This document shows, one piece after another, positions 46,644-58,969 of a stretch of 64,000 nt of DNA; the first letter of the stretch is position 1; each line of letters starts with the position of its first letter. The position numbers and the translations under genes are program-made. The notes beneath the pieces were generated by a model. That model was given only the letters and a program-made list of their open reading frames with translations, did no database searches and was not told where the DNA came from. Source of the stretch: Cordilura impudica (Eukaryota; Arthropoda; Insecta; Diptera; Scathophagidae); the NCBI GenBank assembly GCA_963682025.1, contig OY821517.1, positions 104,968,472-105,032,471 of the forward strand. Reading direction: 5' to 3'.

Positions 46644-48010
46644 GTGTCTGTGAAGTTGGCATCTCAAATGTTAGCATCTCACTAAAAACATGCAAATTTG
46701 CTTGCATCCAGCATAGTTCTATAGTTCCTGCAGTAGTTCTTCAATAGTTCTATTGATTTGACCTTAAAATCGCGATTTAAAGATTTAAGGGTATGAGATG
46801 CCAACTTCGCAAAAAAAAATCTCAGCATCTCATCAGATTTTGAATATATATACCCTTAGAAAAGTTGCACCCAGCATAGTTCTATAGTCTCCGATGGTTT
46901 TAACAATAGTTCTGCTGATTCTGCCTTAAAATCGCGATTTGAAGGTATGAGATGCCAAGTTCGCAAAAAAAAATCTCAGCATCTCATCAGATTTTGAATA
47001 TATACCCTTAGAAAAGTTGCACCCAGCACAGTTCTATAGTCTCCGATGGTTTTAACAATAGTTCTGCTGATTCTGCCTTAAAATCGCGATTTGAAGGTAT
47101 GTGATGCTAACTTCGCAAAAAAATCTCAGCATCTCATCAGATTTTGAATATATGACCTTAGAGAAGTTGCATCCAGCATAGTTCTATAGTCTCCGATGGT
47201 TTTAACAATAGTTCTGCCGATTCTGCCTTAATATCGCGATTTGAAGGTATGAGATGGTAACTTCGCAAAAAAAATCTCAGCATCTCATCCGATTTTGAAT
47301 ATCCATTGTCTGACTCTGCATGACTTTAACTAAAGGGGAAAGCTTTTGGAAATCAGATATTAAGGGGGGTAAAAACGGCCCTGGGTACCTGTTTGTATGC
47401 AACATCTCTAAGGTCATATATTCAAAATCTGATGAGATGCTGAAATTTTTTTGCGAAGTTAGCATCACATACCTTCAAATCGCGATTTTAAGGCAGAATC
47501 AGCAGAACTATTGTTAAAACCATCGGAGACTATAGAACTATGCTGGGTGCAACTTTTCTATGGATATATATTCAAAATCTGATGAGATGCTGAGATTTTT
47601 TTTGCGAAGTTTGCATCTCATACCTTCAAATCGCGATTTTAAGGCAGAATCAGCAGAACTATTGTTAAAACCATCGGAGACTATAGAACTATGCTGGGTG
47701 CAACTTTTCTAAGGGTATATATTCAAAATCTGATGAGATGCTGAGATTTTTTTTGCGAAGTTGGCATCTCATACCTTCAAATCGCGATTTTAAGGCAGAA
47801 TCAGCAGAACTATTGTTAAAACCATCGGAGACTATAGAACTATGCGAAGTTGGCATCTCATACCCTTAAATCTTTAAATCGCGATTTTAAGGTCAAATCA
47901 ATAGAACTATTGAAGAACTATTGCAGGAACTATAGAACTATGCTGGATGCAAGTAAATTTGCATGTTTTTAGTGAGATGCTAAAATTTGAGATGCCAACT
48001 TCACAGACAC
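46644..48010. mobile_element. Foldback transposon with tandem-repeat arms (1367 bp)
   Basis: The element starts GTGTCTGTGAAGTTGGCATC and ends with its reverse complement, and is flanked by a perfect 9-bp duplication. The left arm (46644 to about 47300) has tandem units centred on GCATAGTTCTATAG at 46711, 46874, 47026 and 47176, spacing 163, 152 and 150 bp. The right arm (about 47412-48010) holds the same units inverted. About 110 bp of single-copy sequence (47300-47412) lies between. Outer units differ from inner units in the same way on both sides (GACCTTAAAATCGCG outside, TGCCTTAAAATCGCG inside). No transposase is encoded. It matches the FB class of Drosophila in architecture and duplication length. 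It lies about 1.25 kb upstream of scrib exon 1. Confidence 0.88.
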
Positions 48011-48019
48011 GTAGCTTAG
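48011..48019. repeat. Right 9-bp target-site duplication of small foldback element
   Basis: GTAGCTTAG, identical to 46635-46643. Confidence 0.88.
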
Positions 48020-48924
48020 ACACAATTTTTCAACAAGATCGGTCAAATACTCTATGAGTTAGTGGGGGTCAAAATTTGAGTTTTGACCAAACAGGTGTTT
48101 TTTCTCATCCATGTAACTTTTTACCTATTGTTCTTAGCAAAATTTGTCCCAAATAGTTTAGATAGCTATTTCTTCAGTCTTTCGGGAAAAAAAAATTTGT
48201 TGACTTGTTTTCAAAATCAAAATTTTTTTTTTACTTTTTTTCAATACCATGCTTTTATACCGCTTGTCGATGGAAGACCCAAGTTTTCTGCCTCCACTCA
48301 ATGCGAGTTCTTTCTAAAACCAAAAAAGAAAAGATTGGCAAAAAAGCAGCAAATAAAGGCGATTAATAAGCTGGATGAAAGAATGTACAAAACTTAAATA
48401 ATTCATCAGCTACAATAAATTAATTAAAAAAATAGTTATGTTATAAATGTACCTAATGTGATTACGATAAAATTTTATTAAATTCTTTATTTTTTTATTA
48501 TTATTATTATTACATATTAAATTAATTATTATTATAAATAAATAAAAAACAATAATTTTTCAACATTTCTATAGAAAAAAAGTAATTTTTTTCCTGAGGT
48601 TAACATACTGCGGGTATTACAGTATCGAAGGTATGAAATTTTAGTTAGGTATGTTACATACCGTCGGAAAGGTTAATTTGTCTAGTTTCTCAGTGTATGC
48701 TTTTTTTAAGGTTTTGGAAACACTTACACGCTAATAGGAAAAAATTCAAATTAGTGCATATGCTAAAAATTGAAAAACCGTTGTCTTGAGTTACAAAACA
48801 TTTTTTTTTTTTTTTTTTATAGATATCCCACTCGCATCCCACTAAGCGACCAAAAAGCTCTTAAAGGAAGAAACCTAACCTCTCTTTTGAGCCCAAAAAA
48901 AAGAAAATTTGCTTCTTTGAAAAA
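48020..48924. other. Stretch without a recognisable gene
   Basis: An open frame at 48083-48397 ends in a lysine-rich tail, and another frame covers 48770-48964 with a T-rich run near 48800 and a basic PKKRKFASLKKK segment. The second is cut by the LINE insertion at 48934. I recognise neither; they may be remains of an older element into which the LINE inserted. Confidence 0.35.
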
Positions 48925-48934
48925 AAAAGTCCAA

Positions 48935-51757
48935 CACTCATTCTATGATTCGTACAATTGGTAAACAAAAGGAAGGTTTAAAAATTTGTTACATAAATGC
49001 TCAAAGTCTTTTTTGTAAATTTGATGAATTTCGATACATTTTTGAAAACTCAGGAATTGATGTAATTTGTATATCTGAAACATGGTTCAATCCGAATAAG
49101 ATAAAAAACTTTCAGGTCAAAATAGACCTAGATATTATTCTTTCTGGAGACCTAAATGGAAATTTGCTCATTGATTCTGATCTAATTTCACTTTTCCAAC
49201 CGATTGGGCTTATAGCTATAAACACTACTATCCCCACTCACTTCACTTCAATGAGTAGTACCCTTATTGACGTGTTCTTTGTCTCAGATATTAGAAAAGT
49301 TATTTTGCATGACCAGTTTTCTTCTCCTAATTTCTCAAAACATGACGTCATTTATGTGACCTTTAATCTTCCTTATTTTAAACATGAAAAACCACAGCAT
49401 ATTACTTTCCGTGATTACAAGAATATTAACTATGATGCTCTTTTAAATAAAATTAATATAATCAATTGGACCAGTATCTACAGTAATCCTGATTTAAACC
49501 AACAGATACCCTTTTTTTATGAAGCTACCACATACCTATACGACAAATACGTACCGGTTAGAAAGAAAACTGTTAAATCTTCTACTAAGCCTTGGTTTAA
49601 TCAAAATATTTGTGATTTAATAGTTAAAAGAAATTCTGCTTACGATAAGTGGAAAAGATATAAAACTACACAGTCAAATGAAATTTTTAAATCACTACGT
49701 AGATCTGTTACTAGGGAAGTAAAGTTAGCTAAGCAACGCTATTATAGTCGTGTATTTTCAGAGGCTATGGATACTAAAAATATGTGGAAAGAGATAAAGA
49801 AAATTGGTTATAAAGATGAAAGTGAATCGGTAAATCTTTCCACTTTTGAACTAAATGAATTGAATAGACAATTTACTTCAAATGACTCAACTCCTCTTCG
49901 TTCTGACTCTTATGCAAATCTACCAGATTGCAATCTGGATTCTTTATTTAGTTTTTCCTGCGTTAACCAGGAGGATGTTCTGGAAGCTTTTCTTTCCATA
50001 AAATCAAAATCAATTGGTCTAGACGGCATGAATCCAATATTTATTAAAGCTATTTTACCACAGGTTTTACCCTATATCACTCATATTTTTAACACTATTT
50101 TTACAAAATCTATTTTCCCCGATTTGTAGAAATGTGCAAAAGTAATTTTGCCGAAATCTAATAAAGAATACAGGCCAATTTCCGTACTTCCTTTTCTTTC
50201 GAAAGTTTTCGCAAAATTATGAGCAAACAAATGAATGAACATATATCCAATAATAATCTTTTATCATCTAAGCAATCTGGTTTTCGCAGGAAAAGAGGGT
50301 GTATCACTACTTTAATTGATGTATCGGAAGATCTTCGTTATATCGTTGACAATGGTAATATTGCTTTTTTGACTTTATTGGACCACTCTAAAGCTTTTGA
50401 CTCAGTAGACCATGATATTCTTTTTAAAAAGCTTAAAAATATTTTTGGTTATTCTGAAACCTCCTTTAAATTGATTAGCTCTTACCTTCGGAATAGAGAG
50501 CAAGTAGTTGTCTCTAAAGACAAGTCGTCTACCTCTGCGTCTTTAAGTAGGGGTGTTCCGCAGGGGTCTATACTTGGCCCTCTTCTGTTTTCTATTTACA
50601 TAAATGATCTACCACGTGTAATTAATTCATGCCAAATGCACATGTACGCTGATGACGTTCAGTTATACACATCATGTAACGTACGAGATGTGGAAAATTG
50701 TGTACAGAACCTGAATACTGAACTGAACCACGTATTTGAATGGGCTAAGTTGAATTGTCTTACCTTAAATCAGAAAAAATCTCAGTGCCTTGTTATTTTT
50801 AAAAAGATATATGATACCACTTGTCTTCCGAAAGTTAGTATTAATGGAGTGGATATTCCCTACGTTGCGAATGCTAAAAACCTTGGAATGATTTTTAATA
50901 ATACCCTAACGTGGAATGATCAAATTAACAAAGCGTCTGGAAAAGTTTATAGTATTTCCGTAGTCTTTGGTCTTCTCAGTATTTCACACCGCAGAAAATT
51001 AGATTTGTTCTTGCAAAATCGTTTATCTTACCTACGCTTTTATATGGTTGTGAATTGTTGTCAAGTTGTGATAGTGCAGACATGGGTAAACTTACACGCG
51101 TCTTTAAAAGTGTAGTTAGATATGTTTACGGTTTACGCAAATATGATAGTATCTCCGCTTTTCTAAATAAAATTTATGGCATTTCATTCGAAGACTATCT
51201 TAAATTTAGAACTTTACTTATGGTTCATAAAATTATTTTCACTAAAGAACCCGTTTACCTTTTCGAGCGATTACTATTTACAAGATCTAACCGTAATAAC
51301 TGTCTTGTACCAATATTGTACAATAGACTAATATCCGAAAGACACTTTTTTGTAAATGGCATACGTCTTTGGAACTCGTTACATACTTTAAATAATCAAC
51401 TTCACAAAATATCAAATACAGCATCTTTTAAGAAAGAACTATTTAAACTTTTTCTCAATTGATTTTTAATACTTCATTTTAATTTCTTTAGTTAATTTAA
51501 TTTTAATTTCTATATAATTTTTACCTGCTGTGCAGGATATTTTTACACTTTATTTTTACATTTTTATTTTATTTTTTTATATATTTTATATTATATTTTA
51601 TTTTATATTATTCTTCTAATTTTAATTATAAATTAAACTTACATACATTCTTCTTATTGAAAATTAATTTGTTATGACTAATGTTGATTTATAAGATTTT
51701 AATCTTGTTACATTAGGATTTTCATTAATAAAAATAAATAATAATAATAATAATAAT
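48935..51757 (+). mobile_element. 5'-truncated non-LTR retrotransposon (LINE)
   Basis: The inserted unit begins inside ORF2 and ends in a run of AAT triplets (51733-51757). It is flanked by the 10-bp direct repeat AAAAGTCCAA (48925-48934 and 51758-51767), the expected target duplication of target-primed insertion. Content is an apurinic-type endonuclease followed by a reverse transcriptase. The clade was not resolved; the CR1/Jockey/I neighbourhood is likely. The 3' non-coding region (51463-51732) is AT-rich. Confidence 0.88.
48945..51462 (+). pseudogene. LINE ORF2: endonuclease-reverse transcriptase, broken
   Basis: The endonuclease starts LKICYINAQSL with ISETW (catalytic Glu). It then passes after only about 20 residues to SGDLNGN, normally about 90-100 residues away, so the middle of the domain is deleted. 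SKHDVIYVTF is the C-terminal His motif. An in-frame TAG follows FPDL at 50127-50129, and the frame resumes KCAKVILPKSNKEYRPISVL. A frameshift at about 50215 leads into the reverse transcriptase: GFRRKRG, TLLDHSKAFDSVDH with the first Asp, GVPQGSILGPLLF, then MYADDVQLY with the YADD active site. A second frameshift near 51050 leads to the C-terminal LINE tail, ending KKELFKLFLN at 51462. Catalytic residues of the reverse transcriptase are present, but the stop, two frameshifts and the endonuclease deletion make the copy inactive. Confidence 0.9.
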
Positions 51758-51767
51758 AAAAGTCCAA

Positions 51768-54023
51768 AAAATTTTTGATTTTGCAAAAAAAAAAGCAAAA
51801 AAATATATATATATGTTTCCGTCGTTCCTATAAGAAGCATAGGGCCTCATGTTAAATTGATTCATTGACATCCTGAGCAGGTTGCTATTAAAAATCAATA
51901 AAATCGGTTCAATATGTCCCGAGATTTCAATGAAAATGTGAAAAACTGTTGTTTTTGTTATTGTTGTTATTCAAAATTTTTAATTTGTGTGTCACATATA
52001 AACTAAAATAGAATTAACACAACAGCTATTAAAATGTTCATTAAAAATAGTAATATTAATATATAACACAAATTTTCGGAACCTGGACATTCACTAATTC
52101 AAAAAGTGGACGCCTACTCTGTGGTGGCAAATAAAATAGACTTTAGAGATGCCCCATTTTCAAAAATAAAAGTGATGGTGTATAAGAAGTCTGATGAATT
52201 CAACCGTATTTTTAAAAAATCTTCCAGGGATAAAGAATTTCAAACCGTTTTTTTAAATTGTTTTAAAAATTGTTTTAAAACACCGCAAAATATTTTTGAA
52301 CAGAAGCTAAATGTTTTGAAGGAGGTTAGTATTTGAAATGACAACAAAAAGGATATCAAAGATTTACTTATATTCCTTCCAAATACAGAAAGAGTGTACT
52401 TACAAAATTTGCTTAAAATTTAAGGCCAACTGATATTTTTAAATTTTATATTACTTATTTTTTATTTAGTGTGGTATTCTGAAGGCCGTCTCTTTAAAAA
52501 AAATGTGTTATCTATAATATTAATAGGGTAGGCGATTTCTTGTGGCCGATGTTTTGTTCTACCGTTTTATCCCGATTTTGGCGAAACGTATATTATTTGA
52601 AAGATATTTCTTTTTAGCACATAGAAAAGGCTTTGTGAAATCAAAACAAATGCCCTTTTTTCTACTAAGCAGGTCTTAAGAGATAAAAAAGCTAATTGAT
52701 ATTTAAACTCTAACATGTTTTTTATTGAACCTTGTCATTATTTTAAAAAATTAGACATTAATTTTATGAAAAAAAAAACGATTTTAAAAAACGTATACAT
52801 TTTGTGCTGATTTAAAAAAAAAAACTCGTAATCAGTAGTCAATGTTAATAAAACACACTTTTGGAGATGATGTTGTTCTATAACTATAATAAAAACTTTT
52901 TATTTGCACAATTTATTTTCCATTATAATTTTTCCAATTATAACATAGATTCTTTATGTACTAATTATTACGAATAAAGGAATTTAAAATAATATTTCAC
53001 TCAAATCACATATTTTTATTTTTTTTTTGCATATGACTGCCACAACTTTGTTTATGTTCGAAACAGTAGTGATGCCAGTCAAATCCAATTTATTTGAATT
53101 TCGAATTTTCTTTGGTGATGCCTAACTTATTTCAAAAAGAGAAGTCATTCTTAATTGAATGAAATTGAAGAATAAAAACAATTAAATGAACAAGTAAATT
53201 GTTATTTTAAAAGAAAATATTTTTTTTTACTTTCTGCAAAAATTACTTAAGGTTTTTTGTGGAAGTGACTAAAGAACCATATGGCCCTTGGTTTCTAGAT
53301 AACATATGGTTCTGAAGCTAAACCATATGTTTCATGTCATGTCATTTGATAATAAAAAATATGATTTCGAAAAATACTTCGAAAATATAAAATTTGTGTT
53401 TTCAAGAAACCCAAAATTTCAATTTCATGTTATTTCAAATTCATTCTTATTCAAATAACAACGTTTCAAGAACAGGGCTGTATATATTTTATAAAATGTA
53501 TTAAATACTAAATCATAACAGTAGAACTGTTTATTTTTTGTTAATTTTTCAAATTAACAAGAAAAAATAAAAATGTAACGTTTTTTTTTTCTTTTAATAT
53601 TTAAAAAAAAATATATGGATGTAGAGCAGAAAAAGTCAATTTCATAAAAAAGTTTGATATGGAGCACAAAACAATAATTATAATTTTCGAGAAAACTTAA
53701 TAACTTGTGACTTATTGTATATAAAAGCATGAAAACTTTTATCTTTGTTTAAAATATATGAAACTATTCATTGACAACATAAAATATATTATGAGAAAAA
53801 TTAACTTAAGCCTTTCACGTTTTTCTCCTTACATACTTTTTGGCATATGTGCTAAACCAATTCTGATGCGACGATATAACGAAATTGATTCCGAAATTAT
53901 TTTTCTTCCAACAGATATTCCTTAATATTTCATGTTATCTGAAATTCAATTGATACTTTCTGAAAATCAATTGATATTTTCTGAAATATAATTGGATAAG
54001 ATGTAGTCAAACTTGTTATATTG
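51768..54023. other. AT-rich stretch; possible transposase-derived fragment at 52080-52336
   Basis: The plus strand from 52080 reads EPGHSLIQKVDAYSVVANKI and continues as an open frame to 52336 (76 codons from the first Met). The PGHS-x-x-x-x-D pattern resembles the motif around a catalytic Asp in some insect transposase-like proteins that I cannot name with confidence. The rest of the stretch is AT-rich without recognisable features. Confidence 0.4.
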
Positions 54024-54101
54024 AAGAGTCGGAGTCGAAGTCGGATTTGGGGTCGACGTCGGAGTCGGTAGTTTGATTGTCGACTACGGAGCCTTGGCTG
54101 T
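54024..54101 (+). repeat. GAGTCG-type minisatellite
   Basis: Irregular hexamer repeats (GAGTCG, AAGTCG, GACGTCG, GAGTCG) over about 45 bp, followed by GTCGACTACGGAGCC. Such GTCGGA tracts are frequent in arthropod genomes. They are not part of a recognisable gene here. Confidence 0.6.
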
Positions 54102-55825
54102 AATCAATAAAAATATTCTAAATTCCATTATACCAACTGAATATCATACAATCATACAATCGAATTAATTTAAAGAAATAATCAGTTGCCTTATACCTAC
54201 ATCGTATGGTAATTATTAAAATATAATTCAGTAATCACAACAGAATAAAGTGACTACATACATTCAGTTGCCAACTATTTCGGTTGGTACACCGAATCCG
54301 TCACCGTGTGTAGCTTTCTAAAATCCAACTGATCATTAAAATCGAAATCACAGAACCATATAATATGACAATGGCTTCAATTTTCTCTCTCAAATCTTTT
54401 TCTACAGGTAAAAAGATAAAAGATTGCTGAATAAAAAAGAGATTCAGATAATTTTAATAGTTTATGCTTTGTATGTTATGAGATTCATTTCCTATTATAT
54501 TTTAATGTTAAAATAATTAATAATGGTATATGTATTTTGGTTGGTATAAGGGTGTTATTTGTTTTTTTTTTAACTTTTTTTATTCAAATTAATGATGAAT
54601 AGACTATAAAAACATGTTTGATGATAAAAAATAAAAAAAAAAACAAAAATGATGCTGGTTATGGGAATTGTTGCTTTTAATGTGAATTTTATTCGAGAAA
54701 TAGGTAAGATATTAAGAAAACACAACAACAACATTAATAAGAATCTAAGAAATTCATGGTTATAACAAAATGTAAGATAATATACATACATACATACATA
54801 GTTTGGTCGAACACAAGGAATCAAGATATGAAATAGCATCTCAATGACACAACAACCGCACAACTCAACTGGGCTAAAAACAGAAATGTGGTTACAAAAG
54901 CAATATCACGATAAATATAAGCTACAAAGCAGAAATTGTATAAAAATAACTACGGCGGAATTTTTAAGACCAAAAACTAAAAAAGAGAACAAAAAAACAG
55001 TTCTACGTGAAGGTATGACGTCGTCACCGCCACTACATACTACGATGACAACAACGACTTGTACTTTTATTATTCTCTTTATATGGACAGACTGTAACTT
55101 TATATAAACGTTTGTAAAACGTTGTCGTACAATTCTCATGTTGCCGTTCGTACAACTCGTTGTTTTTGTTGATTTTTGGAGTGTTGTCAACTGTTTGTAA
55201 AAGAAGCCGGTTAAAACAGCTAGATGAAAAATATTTTTGATTAAATTCGAATTTATTTTTTAAAATATTCATAGATTGATAATTTATCTGAAATAACTGT
55301 GTAGGAATTTCACAAAATATTTTAATTTGTTTGCCTTTTTAAAGTTATGTCTAAAGTAGTGGCATGTTTATTTAGCAGGATATATAAGTGAATTTATTTT
55401 AAAAAATATTACTGTAGAATAAAAATGCCTTAATACGGCACATTTTGAAGTTGAAATAATTTAAGATATAGTATTTTCCATTTATAAGCAACGAAAATGT
55501 AATTTTTTTTTTTGAAAATGTCAAAAGTTATAATCATAAAATCTTTGTTTTGTGAAAGTAGTTATATCGCGAAAAGTGATATTATTAAAATTAAAAAAAA
55601 TATATTAATATGACACTGCTGATAATATATTACTCACTTGTGCAAAATTTAATGAATGAATTGTAATTGGTTCCTGAGTTACAAATAAAAATTCAAAAAC
55701 AATTTAATATTTAAAAGAAAAAAGAAAATTTAAAATTGTTATTTTAGATTTTATAAAATAAAAAGTAGTTGTTAAAGCTCAATTTTTCATTATTTGAAAT
55801 TTTTAAGTTGCGAAACGAAATGTTT
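54102..55825. other. AT-rich stretch without recognisable genes
   Basis: Short open frames on both strands between 54570 and 55272 overlap each other and are asparagine, threonine and lysine rich; none has a domain that I recognise. A TACA microsatellite lies near 54782-54800. Confidence 0.4.
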
Positions 55826-56602
55826 AACAGAGTTCAGAAAAAAACACACACTGAATAAAAATCTCGTACATATATGTAAACAAACATATGTAGCTGAGAC
55901 CAACAAACGCTTATTTTTATTTTCATCAATCAATTATGTGTGTTTCTAAAATTTGTTCGGTGCCGAACACAATCATGACTGTGTTTCGTTTTAATATTTC
56001 GTTATGTACACGAACATGTTTCTATCACGTATTTAATAATAATAATAATAAAGATAATAATAAAAATAAAAAAAAAAATAAAATTAAAAAAATAATAAAA
56101 AAAACGAAATTAAGTCATAAACAACATATAAAATTTCTCTGTTTTCTATTTTATTACTATCTTTTTATTTATTTTTATTTTTTTTATTTTTATTTTTTTA
56201 TAACTGCTAATGAATTATGTTGGATTTTTTTAAAATAAATTTGGTTGAAACAATTGTTGTCGTTATTATAGGGGTATATCAGATTTTTTCCGATCGCGAG
56301 TGGATAATGTTTTAATTTTTAGATGTACGCGTTCAAGAACATGTTCTGTTTTTTTTAGCAGTACAAGTGCAAGAACACGAACTTAAAATAAAGCTGCACT
56401 CGAATCTGTATGGTTTATGTGTGTTCGAAACAAAAAATACGTGATAGAAATATGTTGGTGTGCGTAGTGAAATATTAAAACGAAAAACAGTCATGATTGT
56501 GTTCGGCACCGTACAAAATTTAGAAACGCACATAATTGATATGAAAATAAAAATATATGTTGGCTGCTTTCGAACAGAACATTATGTGTTTGATGTGTGT
56601 AT
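55826..56602. repeat. Foldback/MITE-like repeat, copy B
   Basis: This is the fuller copy of the repeat at 2481-3006. The left arm (55826-56035) and right arm (about 56400-56560) share a related sequence in inverted orientation (TGTGTTTCTAAAATTTG and its complement), and the middle contains AACTGCTAATGAATTATG and CCGATCGCGAGTGGATA. Simple AAT/AAAAT repeats occupy about 56035-56200. The two outermost tips differ from each other. Confidence 0.65.
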
Positions 56603-57490
56603 GTTTAACCAAATAAAAAAAATTTAAATGAAATTTAAAAAACGTCTATATAATTTTATTGTTTTATTTATAAAAAAAAAATCACTCCTTACATTTACGA
56701 CAAGTGCAAAGAACACATTCATTAAAAATATATGTATGTACATATATATATTATTTATTTAATTTTAAAAATATCATAAAATGTTGATCATGTGTGGTAA
56801 TGACCTTTGGCCTTTCACAATTTAAATTTAGACCAATGTTATTGTAAAGGATATCTCAATACCTTTCAAAAAAAGGTTAGCGTTATAGGTTAACAAGTTT
56901 TGTAAATAAACATATTTATTAAAGAGCACTACATTGAGTTTTATTTATAAATTTTTAACTCATCAGGAACTGAGTTAGAGGTCCAAAATTTTGAATGTGA
57001 CTTACTTTAGGATACGGCCGAAAAAGCTAAATTTCGGAGTTAATTATAAATTGAACCCAGTTATAAAACTTGGTACATGGAGTTCAAACTGAAAATTAAT
57101 TTATTTTTTCTGGTAGAAAATAATATTTTTAACAGTTTTTTTATGCGATTATCTCAATAGGATCTTGAAATTTACCACACAAATTAATATCTCAACAATG
57201 GCCAAGATTTTCGAATATCGCAAATCGTATCTGAGTTTGTGGCCTTTTTCTAGTTTTGGACTAAATTCGACACCACATTTAATAATAATAATAGAAATAA
57301 ATCCATCATGCATAGGTCCGCATATGGTAGAGGTTACTCATCCCTGGTACGAACCACGGGATAAGATCTGTAGCAGTATAAGCTGTAGGAACTATGTTTT
57401 TGGAATTATTTATTAATTTTATTTATCAGTATTTTTAATACTTTTAATGTTCACAATGTTTACATATTTAAAAAATAGTTTAATTTTCAA
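56603..57490. other. AT-rich stretch without recognisable genes
   Basis: An 83-codon open frame at 57165-57416 contains a cluster of less AT-rich codons but no recognisable domain. No transposon ends were identified. Confidence 0.35.
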
Positions 57491-57511
57491 TTTTAGCTCT
57501 ACAAAAACACA

Positions 57512-57877
57512 TTATTTATTATAAATTTTACACATTCTAAAGACACATTCATTTCTCTTAATTTTCATATTATTTGGAATTAAGTTATATAATTTAAGTC
57601 CTTTGTAGAAAAGTGATCGCTGCATTGCCGTTGTGGCGACTCGTTGTATTCTAAAATTTTCGGCATTTCTTAGTCTATACGGCTGTACATCTCCTACATA
57701 ATTTAGTTGCTCGCTTAAATATTCTCGCGCATTACCATTTCTTATTTTTAGTATAAACATTAAAGTATTTAATTCCAATCTTTGCTTTATAATCATCCAC
57801 TTGAGTACATCTAACATTATAGCTAATGGTGTATACCTGTTGCATCTTAGAATTGTCCGCATTGCCTTATTTTGCAA
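57512..57877 (-). pseudogene. LINE ORF2 C-terminal fragment
   Basis: The minus-strand frame (121 codons) starts MQNKAMRTILRCNRYTPLA and contains NGNAREYLSEQL, DVQPYRLRNAENFRI and MQRSLFYKGLKLYN, ending at 57512. This is the characteristic tail after the reverse transcriptase of one insect LINE family (LQNKAMRxIL...YTP...LFYKGLxLxN). The reverse transcriptase itself is absent, consistent with a short 5'-truncated insertion. It belongs to a different family from the LINE at 48935-51757, whose tail reads differently. Confidence 0.75.
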
Positions 57878-58039
57878 TCTTATATATTAAAAGAATTTAT
57901 GAAAGAACTTTGCATTCAAATTTTTTTTCAATATTTTTCTTCTCTCAAACCTCTATAACTAGAGTTCTAATTAACGTAGGCTGTTGACATAGGTCTAAGA
58001 ACACTCAGTGGAACAAGCTCCTTCTTTTGAGCTATAAAC

Positions 58040-58265
58040 TTCGTTGGGTTTGAGGAAAGTTATGCTTGGAGAATCAACTTTGCTTTTACTGTACGTTGAC
58101 TTCTCTTGACAAAATTTGGTATTACTGTACGTTAACTTCTCTTGGCAAATTCGTTGGGTTTAAGGAAAGTTATGCGTGGACTTTACTTTTAATGTACGTT
58201 AACTTCTCTTGGCATATTTTGGCATTACTGTACGTTAACTTCTCTTGGCAAATTTTGGTATTATA
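58040..58265 (+). repeat. Short nested tandem repeat (103 bp with 36-bp subunits)
   Basis: TTACTGTACGTTAACTTCTC-type blocks begin at 58086, 58122, 58189 and 58225. Pairs are 36 bp apart, and the pair recurs at 103 bp, separated by TCGTTGGGTTTAAGG. Confidence 0.7.
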
Positions 58266-58967
58266 TTATAAAAATTAATACAATATAATATAATGCGGAG
58301 CAGCAGGGGTCCTCTAGTTTTTTATAAAAAAGATTTTTAGTAAAGTCTTGAGATTTCAAACCAAATGTAAAAGCACTATTAGATAAGATATAAATAAAGT
58401 AAACAAGGTTGATAGTGAGCATTTTCACTAGGATTCTAATTTTGATCGTTTACATGGCATTTTGAGAGATTTGGACAAAAAAACATCTGCTTTCATACAA
58501 AATTAAAGCTAAAAATGCAGATTTTTTAGAAACAATTTTGAATAATGATTTTTGTACATTTTTTAAATATTTAAATCATTTGCATAAATGAAACTAACTG
58601 TAATAAAATTATAATAATCTTTACATTTTTTAACAAAAATTGCCACGGTATGTAATAGTACAATAGTAGTCTAAAAAAGGCAGAGTTGTCGTCATGGTCG
58701 TATAGAATAATATTATTTTTTGTAGTAGATTAGTGACAATTCTCGTAGACTGGTAGTTGTCAATTTGTATTACAAATTTTCCAGATTAGAACTAGATTAT
58801 ATTTAAACAAGATTAGTATAATTTTTGATTCCACGTTACTCTTGTTCTGAGAGTGCCCAAGTGTAAAATGATGTCTGTTTGTCTGCTAAGGACTCCTACT
58901 TATTATTAACTGATTTTAGTGAACGGAAATATGTTCACAATAGGTACGACATCAGTGTTTATGTATA
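58266..58967. other. AT-rich stretch without recognisable genes
   Basis: Nothing coding or structural is recognised between the tandem repeat and the Tc1-like element. Confidence 0.35.
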
Positions 58968-58969
58968 TA

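Noticed and set aside
47277..47517. Open frames on both strands in the centre of the small foldback element
   Set aside because: They are built from the inverted arms and spacer, with no transposase motifs.
54844..55272. Overlapping 79-97 codon frames on both strands
   Set aside because: Mutual overlap on opposite strands, simple composition and no domain; no splice or start context supports an exon.
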